Source of the DNA: UBA3871 sp041797745
Lineage (GTDB): Bacteria; Bacillota; Clostridia; Peptostreptococcales; Anaerovoracaceae
Direction: 5' to 3'
Assembly (NCBI GenBank): GCA_041797745.1
Contig: JBHBZU010000024.1
Coordinates: 1-64,000 of the forward strand
Length of the DNA stretch: 64,000 nucleotides
The notes under the pieces were generated by a model. It was not told the origin of the DNA. It saw only the letters and a list, made by a program, of their open reading frames with translations, and searched no databases. Both the position numbers and the translations under genes were made by a program. This document shows positions 16,674 to 25,510 of this stretch, in pieces (the stretch's first letter is position 1; every line of letters begins with the position of its first letter).

Positions 16674-19643
16674 ATGAAATGCAAAATTTACAAACCTCAT
16701 AATATACGCGAGAACAAGAGGTTATATTTACTGTCTGTTATTTTGGCAATACTCATTCTTACGAGCGTTGCATGCTTTCTTATTTCAAAATTTTGGTTAC
16801 GTTCTGATTATGTAGCTACGGAAAGTCCGGATAATGTGATTTCAATGTGGCTTTTCCCCATAGGCGAATTTAGCAATCCGGAAACGGTGGAGACCTTTAT
16901 CGGTGATTTCAACAAAAAATATCCGGATATAAAAGTAGATGTGGAATATCTTGATTACGAAAGCGGGGACGACACAATAAGTGCGGCTATTTCCGCCGGC
17001 ATTGCTCCGGATATCGTAATGGAGGGACCGGAACGTATTGTGGCAAAATGGGGTTCCAAAGGCTACATGGCTGATTTGTCGGATATGTGGACAAAGCAGG
17101 TTAAAGAGGATATTTCCTTTACAGAAGACAGTGTTGAAAAAGCTTGCAGGGGCTCCTCCGGCATTTATTATGAATATCCGCTATGCAAAACCGTTCATTG
17201 CATGGCTATTAATTATGATGTTTTTAAGCAGGCAGGAGCATTGAAATATCTTGATTTGGAAAACCGCACTTGGAGTACGGAAGACTTTAGACAGGCTTGC
17301 CAAGCAGTCGCAGCTTCAGGACTTGTGAAAACTCCGGGAATTATATATTGCGGAGGGCAAGGCGGGGATCAAGGCACAAGAGCCTTGGTCAGCAACCTCT
17401 TCGGAGCCGAATTTACCAATAAAGAAAACACAACTTACACGATTGGAAGTCCGGAGGGGGTGAAAGCCTTAAGCTTCCTCAGAGACATGACTAAAGAGGG
17501 TTCCCTTTCTTTTGATACAACCATTCAGGCAAGCGAAGCCATTGAACTGTTTGCAGAGGAAAAGACTGCTATGACTTTCGCGTGGAACTCATCCATTGCC
17601 AAGAATTACATATCTAAAGCAAAGTTTAATATGTTTCCTATGGCATTTCCTACTGACGAAAATCAGCCGGAGCTTTGCAGCGGCATATGGGGCTTTGGAG
17701 TCTTCGACAACGGAAACCCTAGAAAGCTTGAGAATGCCAAGAAGCTGATTGACTTTTTATGTAATGATGAGGAGCAGGCAATTAAAAGTGTGCAGGCGAC
17801 AGGTCATTCTCCTGTTCGCTCTTCTCTCGATGACATCTATGACGGCACTCAATTCGAGGCGGTAGTTGAACCTTTTAACGAATTGACTAAGTTCGTGGGG
17901 GAATATTACAATGTGGCCCCGGGGTGGGTGCTCCAAAGAACTGTTTGGTGGTCAATGCTCCAAAAAGTCTTTAGCGGAGCAAACATTAATGTTACAATGG
18001 CGGAGTATTCTTCCATGGTAAATTCTTCAATAGACACCATCGGGCAAAATAATGAATCGGGGAAAAAGAACGGCAACAGTCGTGTGCTTTTCATAAGTTC
18101 AAATTCCATGGACTACCCCGGTATCGATAAAGAAATAGAGGGAATACGGGAAAGCTTAAGTGATGACGCCTTTCTTCATTGCGAATTTATGGATTCCACT
18201 TCTATTTACAGTGATGTATTTATAGAAAAGTTTTATCAGTATATTAGTGACAAATACGAAAGAATAGGAAATATCGGAGCGATTATAGTCGGTGGTGACA
18301 ATGCTTTGAAAATGGTGCTAAGATATCGTAACGGCTTTTTCAAGGATATTCCGATTATATATGAAAGCGTGAACAGCGCTTCCCTTGCAGAGCTTGCCGA
18401 ACTATACGGCATTAAAGGGGTGCATATTCCAAATACCATAATTGACAATTTGGATTTGGCTTGTAAGCTGAAACCGGATATGAAAAAAATATATGTGATT
18501 TCGGATAACAGTTATGCAGGTAAAGCACTAACGGCTTATGTCAACGGAATAAAGGCAAGATACGCGAAACGTGAAATTGTGATTATAGACACTTCACTGT
18601 ATTCCGGCTCGGAAATAAAGAAAAATTTGTCTGAAATAGGCGAAGAATCCATGGTGCTTTATATCACCTTTACCACGGACTCTACAGGAAAGAGGTATAG
18701 GTATGACCAAGCTATAAAGGAAGTAACGGAAAATACAAAGGCGCCTGTTATGTCTCTTAAGTGGCTTGGTAATGACACTTTGGGCAGTATCTCAATTGAT
18801 TATATCAGTATCGGAAGACAAGCGGGAGTGCTGGCGAATGAAGCCATTGGAATATCGGTGCCTAAAGACATGGAAAAAGTAGGCTTGGGAAATAAAAAGG
18901 ATAGCCGTACGCTTTCGTCCTTTGATGTAAAGACGATGAAAAAATTCGGTATATCTAAAAGATTCTTGCCAAATGGCACGGTTTATTACAGAGACCGCAG
19001 TACGCAAGAAATTTTATGGTATATAATTAGCGGGCTTGTTCTGGCAATTCTACTTTTCATGTTACGGATGTTCCTATATAGAGAAGACAATAAACGCAGG
19101 ATTTTAATGCTTGAAAAATTAAAAGCACAAAATAAGAAGATATCTGAAGACGCTGAAATTGACGCGCTTACAGGGCTGGGCAACCGAAGACTTTTCAATA
19201 CGGATATTCAAAAGAGTTTAAACTCAGGAAGAAGTCTTTCACTGTTCTTGTTTGATTTGGATAGATTTAAGAATATAAACGACACTTACGGACATCTTGT
19301 GGGAGACGCAGTCCTTAGAGAAACCGGAAACCGACTTCTTGCAATGAAAGAGAGGAATTTTTCGCCTTATAGATATGGAGGAGATGAGTTTGCAGTTTTG
19401 TATTTTCATTCTGAAAAGGATGATGTACCTGAAAAGCTGGAACAGCTGTTTTCTGCTTTTGACGCGCCTGTCAAATTAGATGATCGGGAAATAAAAGTAG
19501 ATGTAAGTATCGGTTCCGCTGATTTTCCGGACAATGCAACCACTACGGATGAACTGGTGCAGTTTGCCGATGAAGCCCTTTACTATGTAAAGGAAAATGG
19601 ACGAAATACCATCAAGAGATATTCGGAGATTAAGGGCTTATAG
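16674..19643 (+). CDS. Membrane diguanylate cyclase with two solute-binding-protein-like sensor domains
   Basis: 989 residues. A signal anchor (about 17-40) leads to an extracellular family-1 sugar-binding-protein-like domain (about 50-440: VISMWLFPIGEFSNPETVE, ISAGIAPDIVMEGPER). Next comes a second periplasmic-binding-like domain (about 463-735: RVLFISSNSMDYPGI, IGAIIVGGDNALKMVL), a transmembrane helix (about 779-802), and a GGDEF domain (DALTGLGNRRLF near 831, YRYGGDEFAVL near 900). The active-site GGDEF is intact, but the RxxD inhibitory site is not seen (RNFS at that place). It likely makes c-di-GMP in response to extracellular ligands, perhaps sugars. Two stacked binding-protein folds on one cyclase are unusual. 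Its neighbour is an orphan pilin, a plausible c-di-GMP target. Confidence 0.85.
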   Translation: MKCKIYKPHNIRENKRLYLLSVILAILILTSVACFLISKFWLRSDYVATESPDNVISMWLFPIGEFSNPETVETFIGDFNKKYPDIKVDVEYLDYESGDDTISAAISAGIAPDIVMEGPERIVAKWGSKGYMADLSDMWTKQVKEDISFTEDSVEKACRGSSGIYYEYPLCKTVHCMAINYDVFKQAGALKYLDLENRTWSTEDFRQACQAVAASGLVKTPGIIYCGGQGGDQGTRALVSNLFGAEFTNKENTTYTIGSPEGVKALSFLRDMTKEGSLSFDTTIQASEAIELFAEEKTAMTFAWNSSIAKNYISKAKFNMFPMAFPTDENQPELCSGIWGFGVFDNGNPRKLENAKKLIDFLCNDEEQAIKSVQATGHSPVRSSLDDIYDGTQFEAVVEPFNELTKFVGEYYNVAPGWVLQRTVWWSMLQKVFSGANINVTMAEYSSMVNSSIDTIGQNNESGKKNGNSRVLFISSNSMDYPGIDKEIEGIRESLSDDAFLHCEFMDSTSIYSDVFIEKFYQYISDKYERIGNIGAIIVGGDNALKMVLRYRNGFFKDIPIIYESVNSASLAELAELYGIKGVHIPNTIIDNLDLACKLKPDMKKIYVISDNSYAGKALTAYVNGIKARYAKREIVIIDTSLYSGSEIKKNLSEIGEESMVLYITFTTDSTGKRYRYDQAIKEVTENTKAPVMSLKWLGNDTLGSISIDYISIGRQAGVLANEAIGISVPKDMEKVGLGNKKDSRTLSSFDVKTMKKFGISKRFLPNGTVYYRDRSTQEILWYIISGLVLAILLFMLRMFLYREDNKRRILMLEKLKAQNKKISEDAEIDALTGLGNRRLFNTDIQKSLNSGRSLSLFLFDLDRFKNINDTYGHLVGDAVLRETGNRLLAMKERNFSPYRYGGDEFAVLYFHSEKDDVPEKLEQLFSAFDAPVKLDDREIKVDVSIGSADFPDNATTTDELVQFADEALYYVKENGRNTIKRYSEIKGL

Positions 19644-19713
19644 GTAAAACTCAAGGAAAAAACCAAAGGAAAAATTTAATATTATAGGTTTATGAAAAAT
19701 ATGCATCGGCAAA

Positions 19714-19779
19714 ATGAAAACTGTTTTCATATTGACGGTGCATATTTTATGTGATAAAATTGAAAGCGGTTTTCAATTT
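19714..19779 (+). promoter_or_regulatory. Zinc-operon promoter flanked by two Fur-family boxes
   Basis: Box 1 at 19715-19729 is TGAAAAC-T-GTTTTCA, a perfect 7-1-7 palindrome. The promoter is TTGACG at 19732, 17-base spacer, TAAAAT at 19755-19760. Box 2 centred on 19768 is TGAAAGC-G-GTTTTCA with one mismatched pair, extending to 11-base arms (19757-19779). The geometry is that of Fur/Zur/PerR operators, and the next gene is a Fur-family protein, so autoregulation is likely. Confidence 0.75.
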
Positions 19780-19792
19780 GAGGTGAAAAGAT

Positions 19793-20203
19793 ATGCAAAA
19801 AGGAAGATATAATACAAAACAAAGAGAAGAATTGCTAATCTATTTAAAAAAGGTAGCAGGAGAGCATATTACCGTAAATGATGTTTACAATCATTTTAAG
19901 GAAATAGGCGCAAACGTTGGAATGACAACGATTTATCGGCAACTGGAAAAGATGATTGATGAGGGTCTTGTGAAAAAATATGTGCTGGATTCTTCGTCAG
20001 CTGCCTGCTTTGAATATATAGAGGGAAATGTGGAATGTGCTGAACAGGGATGTACACATCTTAAATGCACAAGCTGCGGCAGGCTTATACATCTTCACTG
20101 CAATGATTTGAAAGCTACTGAAAAACATCTGCTTGAAGAACATGATTTTAAGGTGAATATGGCACGAACGGTTATTTACGGTTTGTGCGAAAAGTGTAAG
20201 TAA
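19793..20203 (+). CDS. zur: Fur-family metalloregulator, probable zinc uptake repressor
   Basis: 136 residues. The N-terminal winged helix includes VGMTTIYRQLEKMIDEGLV (about 42-60), typical of Fur proteins. The dimerisation half has two CxxC motifs, C92-x2-C95 and C132-x2-C135, the structural zinc site, plus His89, His100, His102, His117 as candidate sensing ligands. An extra Cys pair (ECAEQGC, 82 and 87) is slightly unusual. It heads an operon with a ZnuABC-type transporter, which favours Zur over Fur or PerR. Zinc-loaded Zur would repress by binding the two palindromes around the promoter. The ATG is preceded by AGGTGA. The metal specificity is inferred from context. Confidence 0.85.
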   Translation: MQKGRYNTKQREELLIYLKKVAGEHITVNDVYNHFKEIGANVGMTTIYRQLEKMIDEGLVKKYVLDSSSAACFEYIEGNVECAEQGCTHLKCTSCGRLIHLHCNDLKATEKHLLEEHDFKVNMARTVIYGLCEKCK

Positions 20204-20230
20204 AAAATTATGAAAGGAGAGTAATTACCT

Positions 20231-20530
20231 ATGAATAAAAAACAGAAACGCAGAATAATTGCGCTGATAATATTAGTGGCTATTTTATCGGTAATGCTCC
20301 TTTCCATAGCATATATTTTGGAACATTCAGGTCACGAATGTACAGGAAGTAAATGCCCTATTTGCGCGGCTATAGAACAATGTTGTGATAATCTTAAAAT
20401 CCTTGACACTGCTATTACCGCCTGCATTTTGGTATTCCTTTTTATGAGAGTTGTAAAATCGGAGCAATGCGTAAGTCTTGTGTATTTTAACAACTCATTA
20501 ATTTCGCAAAAGGTAAGAATGAATAATTGA
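20231..20530 (+). CDS. Small Cys/His-rich two-helix membrane protein of the zinc operon
   Basis: 99 residues. Basic N-terminus, transmembrane helix about 9-30, an external or lumenal loop with H32, H35, C37, C42, C45, C51, C52 (HSGHECTGSKCPIC, then CC), a second helix about 56-73 and a polar tail. The AAAGGAGAG ribosome site lies 6 bases before the ATG, and the gene is 27 bases after zur. I have no named family for it. The loop has enough thiol and imidazole ligands to bind zinc, and the position before znuA suggests a helper for zinc uptake or sensing. That role is inference. Confidence 0.75.
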   Translation: MNKKQKRRIIALIILVAILSVMLLSIAYILEHSGHECTGSKCPICAAIEQCCDNLKILDTAITACILVFLFMRVVKSEQCVSLVYFNNSLISQKVRMNN

Positions 20531-20593
20531 ATTGACCGGTAGACATTTATTAAAAAATAAAATTTCGAGAAAATGAATTTGGAGGAACTGAAA

Positions 20594-21574
20594 ATGAAAA
20601 AAATTATATCCATTCTTTTAATGATTACATTGGTTTTTACCTTACTGGTAGGCTGCGGAGAAACAGATAACGATAAACCTGATGAAAGCAAAATTTCTGT
20701 AGTTACAACTATCTTCCCTGAATATGACTGGGTGAAAGAAATAACTAAAGGTAATGAAAACATTGAGCTTACCATGCTTCTTGACGACGGTGTGGATCTT
20801 CACAGCTTCCAGCCCACAGCCGATGACATTGTCAAGCTGTCAACCTGCGATATGTTTATATACGTTGGCGGTGAATCTGACGAATGGGTTAAAGATGCTC
20901 TTTCCGAGGCTACAAATAGCGATATGGTCGTAATCAACCTCCTTGAAGTCCTTGGAGACAATGTAAAAGAGGAAGAATTTGTAGAGGGTATGGAAAGCGA
21001 AGAAGGGGGCGAAGAAGCTGAAGAAGAGGAAGAAATAGAATATGATGAACACGTATGGCTTTCTCTTAAAAACGCAAAAATCCTTTGCCAGTTTATTTCA
21101 GATGAATTAGGGAAAATTGATGAAGGAAACAAGGCTTTATATGAGGAAAATGTTAAAAATTACATTGCAGAGCTTGATGTGTTAGATAAAGATTATGAAA
21201 AAACTGTAAGCAACGCAGCTACAAAAACTATATTATTCGGCGACAGATTCCCATTTAGATATATGGTTGAAGATTACGGCTTAAAGTATTATGCAGCCTT
21301 TGTTGGATGTTCTGCGGAATCAGAAGCAAGCTTTGAGACTATCAAATTCCTTGCAAATAAGGTTGATGAACTTGGATTAAAGGCGATTCTTCAGATAGAA
21401 AGTGCAGACGGCAAGATAGCCGAAACCATTAAGAATGCAACTAAAAACAAGAATCAGGAGATTCTTACTTTAGATTCCATGCAGTCCGTTACTGCAAATG
21501 ACGTTGCAAATGGAGCAACATATATCGGTACTATGAACAGCAATCTTGCAGTATTGGAAAATGTAATAATTTAA
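20594..21574 (+). CDS. znuA: Zinc/manganese ABC transporter substrate-binding lipoprotein
   Basis: 326 residues. Signal peptide with lipobox LVGC (lipid-anchored Cys). The family pattern is clear: VVTTIFPEYDWV, DDGVDLHSFQPT with the first ligand His, DEHVWLS with the second, and LQIES near the C-terminus with an acidic ligand. The third site reads FGDRFPFRYM, where many ZnuA proteins have His. Between sites one and two the usual His-rich loop is replaced by an acidic run (EEGGEEAEEEEEIEYDEH). I chose ATG 20594 (GGAGG 8 bases upstream) over ATG 20573, which lies before the ribosome site. It delivers metal to the ATPase and permease encoded next. Confidence 0.9.
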   Translation: MKKIISILLMITLVFTLLVGCGETDNDKPDESKISVVTTIFPEYDWVKEITKGNENIELTMLLDDGVDLHSFQPTADDIVKLSTCDMFIYVGGESDEWVKDALSEATNSDMVVINLLEVLGDNVKEEEFVEGMESEEGGEEAEEEEEIEYDEHVWLSLKNAKILCQFISDELGKIDEGNKALYEENVKNYIAELDVLDKDYEKTVSNAATKTILFGDRFPFRYMVEDYGLKYYAAFVGCSAESEASFETIKFLANKVDELGLKAILQIESADGKIAETIKNATKNKNQEILTLDSMQSVTANDVANGATYIGTMNSNLAVLENVII

Positions 21575-21587
21575 AGGTGGTACTTGT

Positions 21588-22301
21588 ATGTCTATACTAA
21601 TCGGGAATAATCTTTCTCTGGGTTACGATGGGAAAGAAATAATTAGCGGAGTAAATTTTAAAATTGAAAAGGGCGATTATATCTGTATCGTAGGTGAAAA
21701 CGGAGCGGGCAAATCTACATTGATAAAGACAATGCTCGGTCTTATAGAAGCTGTTAAAGGAGATATCATATTCAGCGAAGATTTAAGCAAAAATGAAATA
21801 GGATACCTGCCGCAGCAGACCCTTGTGCAGAAAGACTTTCCGGCTTCGGTGGAAGAGATTGTTTTATCCGGTTGTCAGGGGCGTATGGGCATGAGACCTT
21901 TTTACACAAAAGAAGAAAGGCAACTGGCAAAGGAAAAGATGGAGAGCATGAAAATATCCCATCTTTCCAAACGTTGCTATCGAGAGCTATCCGGCGGACA
22001 GCAACAAAGGGTTCTGCTTGCAAGAACCCTTTGTGCCACCGGAAAAATGCTTTTGCTTGATGAACCGGTGGCGGGGCTTGACCCTAAAGCAATGTCGGAG
22101 CTGTATGAGCTTATTAAAAAACTCAACGATGAGGGCGTGACAATAGTCATGATTTCCCATGATATAGCCTTTGCAATTAATTTTGCGAGCCACGTACTTC
22201 ATTTAGACAAAGACTCCTTTTTCGGAACGAAAGAGGAATATCTGAAAAGCGACGCGGGAAAAAGATTTTTAATTATGCAGGAAATGGAGGGAAAAGTATA
22301 A
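21588..22301 (+). CDS. znuC: Zinc ABC transporter ATP-binding protein
   Basis: 237 residues, usual ABC-ATPase length. Walker A GENGAGKST, signature LSGGQQQR, Walker B MLLLDEP followed by VAGLDP, and switch His in MISHD. The gene starts 13 bases after znuA with a GGTGG-type ribosome site, and its stop shares a base with the next start (TAATG). It powers import of the metal released by the lipoprotein through the permease. Confidence 0.93.
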   Translation: MSILIGNNLSLGYDGKEIISGVNFKIEKGDYICIVGENGAGKSTLIKTMLGLIEAVKGDIIFSEDLSKNEIGYLPQQTLVQKDFPASVEEIVLSGCQGRMGMRPFYTKEERQLAKEKMESMKISHLSKRCYRELSGGQQQRVLLARTLCATGKMLLLDEPVAGLDPKAMSELYELIKKLNDEGVTIVMISHDIAFAINFASHVLHLDKDSFFGTKEEYLKSDAGKRFLIMQEMEGKV

Positions 22302-23143
22302 TGGAAAAGCTGTTTTTATATTTGGAATATCCCTTTGTAAGATATGCATTAATTGTAGGTGTTTTAATTGCCCTTTGTTCTTCTCTCCTTGGAGTGACTT
22401 TGGTGTTAAAACGATTTTCCTTTATCGGAGACGGATTATCCCATGTTGCTTTCGGAGCAATGTCACTATCAGCTATATTGGGAATGACTAATGACACGAC
22501 GGTGGTGCTTCCCGTAACTGTGGCATGTGCGGTGGTTCTTCTTAAAACAGGGCAAAATGCTAAAATCAAGGGGGACGCGGCAATCGCTATGATTTCGGTA
22601 GGGGCTTTAGCCTTTGGATATTTAATTATGAACGTATTTTCTACTTCATCGAATCTTTCAGGAGACGTATGTTCAACACTTTTCGGTTCAACATCAATTT
22701 TAACGCTTCAAGAAAATGAGGTATGGCTTTGTGCAGTATTATCAGTATTGGTAGTGCTGTTTTTCGTCTTTTTTTACAATAAAATTTTCTATGTTACCTT
22801 TGATGAAAATTTTGCAAGGTCGGTAGGAACAAAGGTGGATTTGTACAATCTTATAATAGCAGTGATTATTGCGGTAATAATTGTTCTTGCAATGAACCTT
22901 GTAGGCTCACTTTTGATATCGGCTTTGATTATTTTCCCTGCTTTATCAGCAATGAGACTGTTTCATTGTTTTAAGAGTGTAACCATATGCTCTGCAATTA
23001 TTTCCGTGATTTGTGCCTTTAGCGGAATCATCGTGTCAATTCTTGCAGGGACACCCGTAGGCTCCACAATTGTTGCGATAGATGTTTTGGCATTCTTTAT
23101 TTGCTATTTTGCAGGAAAGCTTTTAGGAGGTATCAGAGCATGA
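22301..23143 (+). CDS. znuB: Zinc ABC transporter permease
   Basis: 280 residues with about eight hydrophobic helices, ABC-3 family. The stretch LVLKRFSFIGDGLSHVAFGA (about 30-50) is the diagnostic motif, and GSLLISALIIFPALSAMRL the second conserved loop. The ATG at 22301 overlaps the znuC stop, and its own stop overlaps the start of the lipoprotein gene (ATGA), so all are translationally coupled. Confidence 0.93.
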   Translation: MEKLFLYLEYPFVRYALIVGVLIALCSSLLGVTLVLKRFSFIGDGLSHVAFGAMSLSAILGMTNDTTVVLPVTVACAVVLLKTGQNAKIKGDAAIAMISVGALAFGYLIMNVFSTSSNLSGDVCSTLFGSTSILTLQENEVWLCAVLSVLVVLFFVFFYNKIFYVTFDENFARSVGTKVDLYNLIIAVIIAVIIVLAMNLVGSLLISALIIFPALSAMRLFHCFKSVTICSAIISVICAFSGIIVSILAGTPVGSTIVAIDVLAFFICYFAGKLLGGIRA

Positions 23144-23724
23144 AAAAGAAAAGTATTAAGTTAATAGCTGTGCTTTGCATATTACTTTCAGCTACTTTTT
23201 TAACGGCATGCGGAAATGAAAATTCAAAGGTTGATCAAGTTATTCAGAACCAAATACAAGGGGGAGAGACAAAGCCGGATAGAAATGCGGGTGAGGGAGT
23301 TGTGGAAACTGCGACGAAAAGTGCAACATATATGCCGGAAATAAAAAATCAGGAAACGGGAAAGTCTAAAAAAAAGGAACCTAAGATTGATGTGGACCTT
23401 ACCAAGCTAAGCAGTACGATGGTATATTCAGAAGTATATAATATGATGTTTTCGCCGGATGATTATGTGGGTGAAAGGATAAAAATGAGGGGGATTTTTG
23501 ATGCATATGCAAATCCTGACACAGCGGAGGTTTATTTTGCCTGTATAATCAGTGATGCAATGGCGTGTTGTTCTCAAGGAATAGAATTTCAACTTGCGGG
23601 AGAACATAAATACCCTGAAGATTACCCTAAACCTGGGGAGGAAATAACAGTGACAGGGGTATTTGACACCTTTTATGAAGATGATTATTTATACTGTATA
23701 TTACGAGAATCTAAATTAGAATAA
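23140..23724 (+). CDS. Zinc-operon lipoprotein, function unknown
   Basis: 194 residues. Signal peptide with lipobox LTAC (Cys24), then a polar, Lys/Glu-rich linker to about residue 85 and a compact C-terminal domain (about 90-194: MVYSEVYNMMFSPDDYVGER, later MACCSQGIEFQL). The pattern KMRGIF, then ITVTGVFDTF, suggests an OB-fold-like beta barrel. The Cys pair (MACC) could bind metal. The ATG at 23140 has TTAGGAGG upstream and overlaps the permease stop; earlier Met codons lie inside znuB. As the last gene of the operon it is probably a surface metal-binding accessory protein. The role is inferred. Confidence 0.8.
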   Translation: MKKKSIKLIAVLCILLSATFLTACGNENSKVDQVIQNQIQGGETKPDRNAGEGVVETATKSATYMPEIKNQETGKSKKKEPKIDVDLTKLSSTMVYSEVYNMMFSPDDYVGERIKMRGIFDAYANPDTAEVYFACIISDAMACCSQGIEFQLAGEHKYPEDYPKPGEEITVTGVFDTFYEDDYLYCILRESKLE

Positions 23725-23889
23725 ATTCATAGAAAATTTTAAATGACTTTGTGGAAAAAACAGGATATTATAATATATATGAAAGTTCCTAAACCTGTTA
23801 GAATTATTATTTCATCTCAAAAGGTGAGGGCAGATAAACGGGCGGATTAATAAACTATCAAATTTATACGTGAGAGTAGGAGGACCAAA

Positions 23890-25500
23890 ATGGCTACAAA
23901 TAAAGGAATACTCGATATTTTACGAGAAATAGTGGCTGTTCAAAGCGATACAGGTACAAGTTTGGAATGTGATATGGCGGAAAAACTTTTATCACTGTTC
24001 GCAGAAGATGAATATTTCAAAAATCACCCTGACTGTTTCGGAAAGTATGAATTTGGCGATGTGTTTGAAAGACCTGTGATATGGGCTTTGAAAAAGGGCA
24101 GGGGTAAAAAGGTTCTTATTATTTCCGGACATATGGATATAGTTGAAATTGAAAGCTACGGGAAATTAAAGCCGTGGGCATTAAAGCCTGAAGAACTGGC
24201 GAAAAAAATATCTGAAGAGGGAATGGCAACAGGAGAAACTCTTGAACACCTCAATTCAGGGCAGTGGTTGTTCGGGCGAGGAACGGCAGACATGAAAGGC
24301 GGACTGGCGGTAGGCATTCACGAGATTTTGAATATGGACGAAAATGATGAGGCAGGCATACTTTTTGTGGCGGTGCCTGATGAGGAAAATCTGTCAGCCG
24401 GTGCAAGAGGTGCCTTAGGTCTTATCAACAAAATTCGTGAGGATTTCGACTTGGAATATATAGCAAGTGTTATTCCGGAGCCGCAGTTTAAGGACGCCAC
24501 AGATGATTTTTTAGTATATAACGGTTCAATCGGCAAGATGATGCCTTTAATTGTTGCAAAGGGGAAATTGGCACATTGCGGAGAGTCGTTTAGAGGGGTA
24601 AATGCGGCGCATATTATAGCGGATTTAGTAACAAGAATAGATATGAATCCGGAGCTTATGACGGAAGACCTCGGATTTTCAACGCAGGTTCCAATCTGTC
24701 AGATAGTAAAGGATCTTAAAACCACATATGACGTATCCATTCCGGAATATGCGGCGACTTGTGTAAATCTGCTGTTTTTCGGACAGGACATGACGGCGGA
24801 ACTTTTAGCCAAGATTAAGAAATCAGCTGAGGAAACTGCTACCGATATTATGGAAAAATATAATAAGGCTTTTGAAATAGGGTTGTCTAAAGGGGCTGTA
24901 AGAGAGGACGACCGTGCTGCAAAAAGCATTAGAGTTATGGAATTAAGAGAATTAGAGGATGAACTGGGGGGAGAAACGGAGTTTACGAAATTCAAACAGG
25001 AGCTTATCGAAAATCTTCAGAAAAAGATTACCAAAGGGGAAATTAATATTCAAAACGCCTCCATTGAGTATATCAAGACTTTGCTCGAGGTAGCGGGAAT
25101 TGAGGAACCTGCCATTGTGGTAGGAATTGCGCCGCCATACTATCCTTGCGTATCAAATACCTATTTTGATAATGAAAGCGAGAGACTTTTAGAGGTGGTA
25201 AGAGAGGTTGCGGAGAAGAAGTCGGGACAAAAGATGAGAGCATTGCCGTTCTTCACGGGAATCGGAGATTGCAGTTACTTTGTCCCGTCAAACCCTGAAT
25301 CAGAAAGAAAACTGATGAAAAATGTTGTACTGGCAGGAAAATGCTATGATATCCCCTTTGAAGAAGCTTACAAGTTAAACACACCTTGCTTTTTCATAGG
25401 TCCACGAGGCAGAGCTGTACATCAGTGGAGCGAAAGAGTATACATAAAGGATTTAGTAGAAACAGTTCCCGCCATTTTTAAGGCGTTAAGGAATGTATAA
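23890..25500 (+). CDS. rocB: M20-family metallopeptidase, RocB-like
   Basis: 536 residues, the length of RocB rather than of ordinary M20 peptidases (about 400). Metal and catalytic residues: SGHMDIVE (His and Asp), GRGTADMKGG (bridging Asp), VPDEENLSAGARG (catalytic Glu pair). RocB belongs to arginine utilisation in Bacillus, exact substrate unknown. Strong AGGAGG 8 bases before the ATG. The next gene, a sensor kinase, begins at or just after its stop, so they form one transcript. The position with a GlnK/GlnL-like system, an amino-acid symporter and ornithine carbamoyltransferase supports a role in arginine or related amino-acid breakdown. Confidence 0.85.
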   Translation: MATNKGILDILREIVAVQSDTGTSLECDMAEKLLSLFAEDEYFKNHPDCFGKYEFGDVFERPVIWALKKGRGKKVLIISGHMDIVEIESYGKLKPWALKPEELAKKISEEGMATGETLEHLNSGQWLFGRGTADMKGGLAVGIHEILNMDENDEAGILFVAVPDEENLSAGARGALGLINKIREDFDLEYIASVIPEPQFKDATDDFLVYNGSIGKMMPLIVAKGKLAHCGESFRGVNAAHIIADLVTRIDMNPELMTEDLGFSTQVPICQIVKDLKTTYDVSIPEYAATCVNLLFFGQDMTAELLAKIKKSAEETATDIMEKYNKAFEIGLSKGAVREDDRAAKSIRVMELRELEDELGGETEFTKFKQELIENLQKKITKGEINIQNASIEYIKTLLEVAGIEEPAIVVGIAPPYYPCVSNTYFDNESERLLEVVREVAEKKSGQKMRALPFFTGIGDCSYFVPSNPESERKLMKNVVLAGKCYDIPFEEAYKLNTPCFFIGPRGRAVHQWSERVYIKDLVETVPAIFKALRNV

Positions 25501-25510
25501 AGGCATAAAA

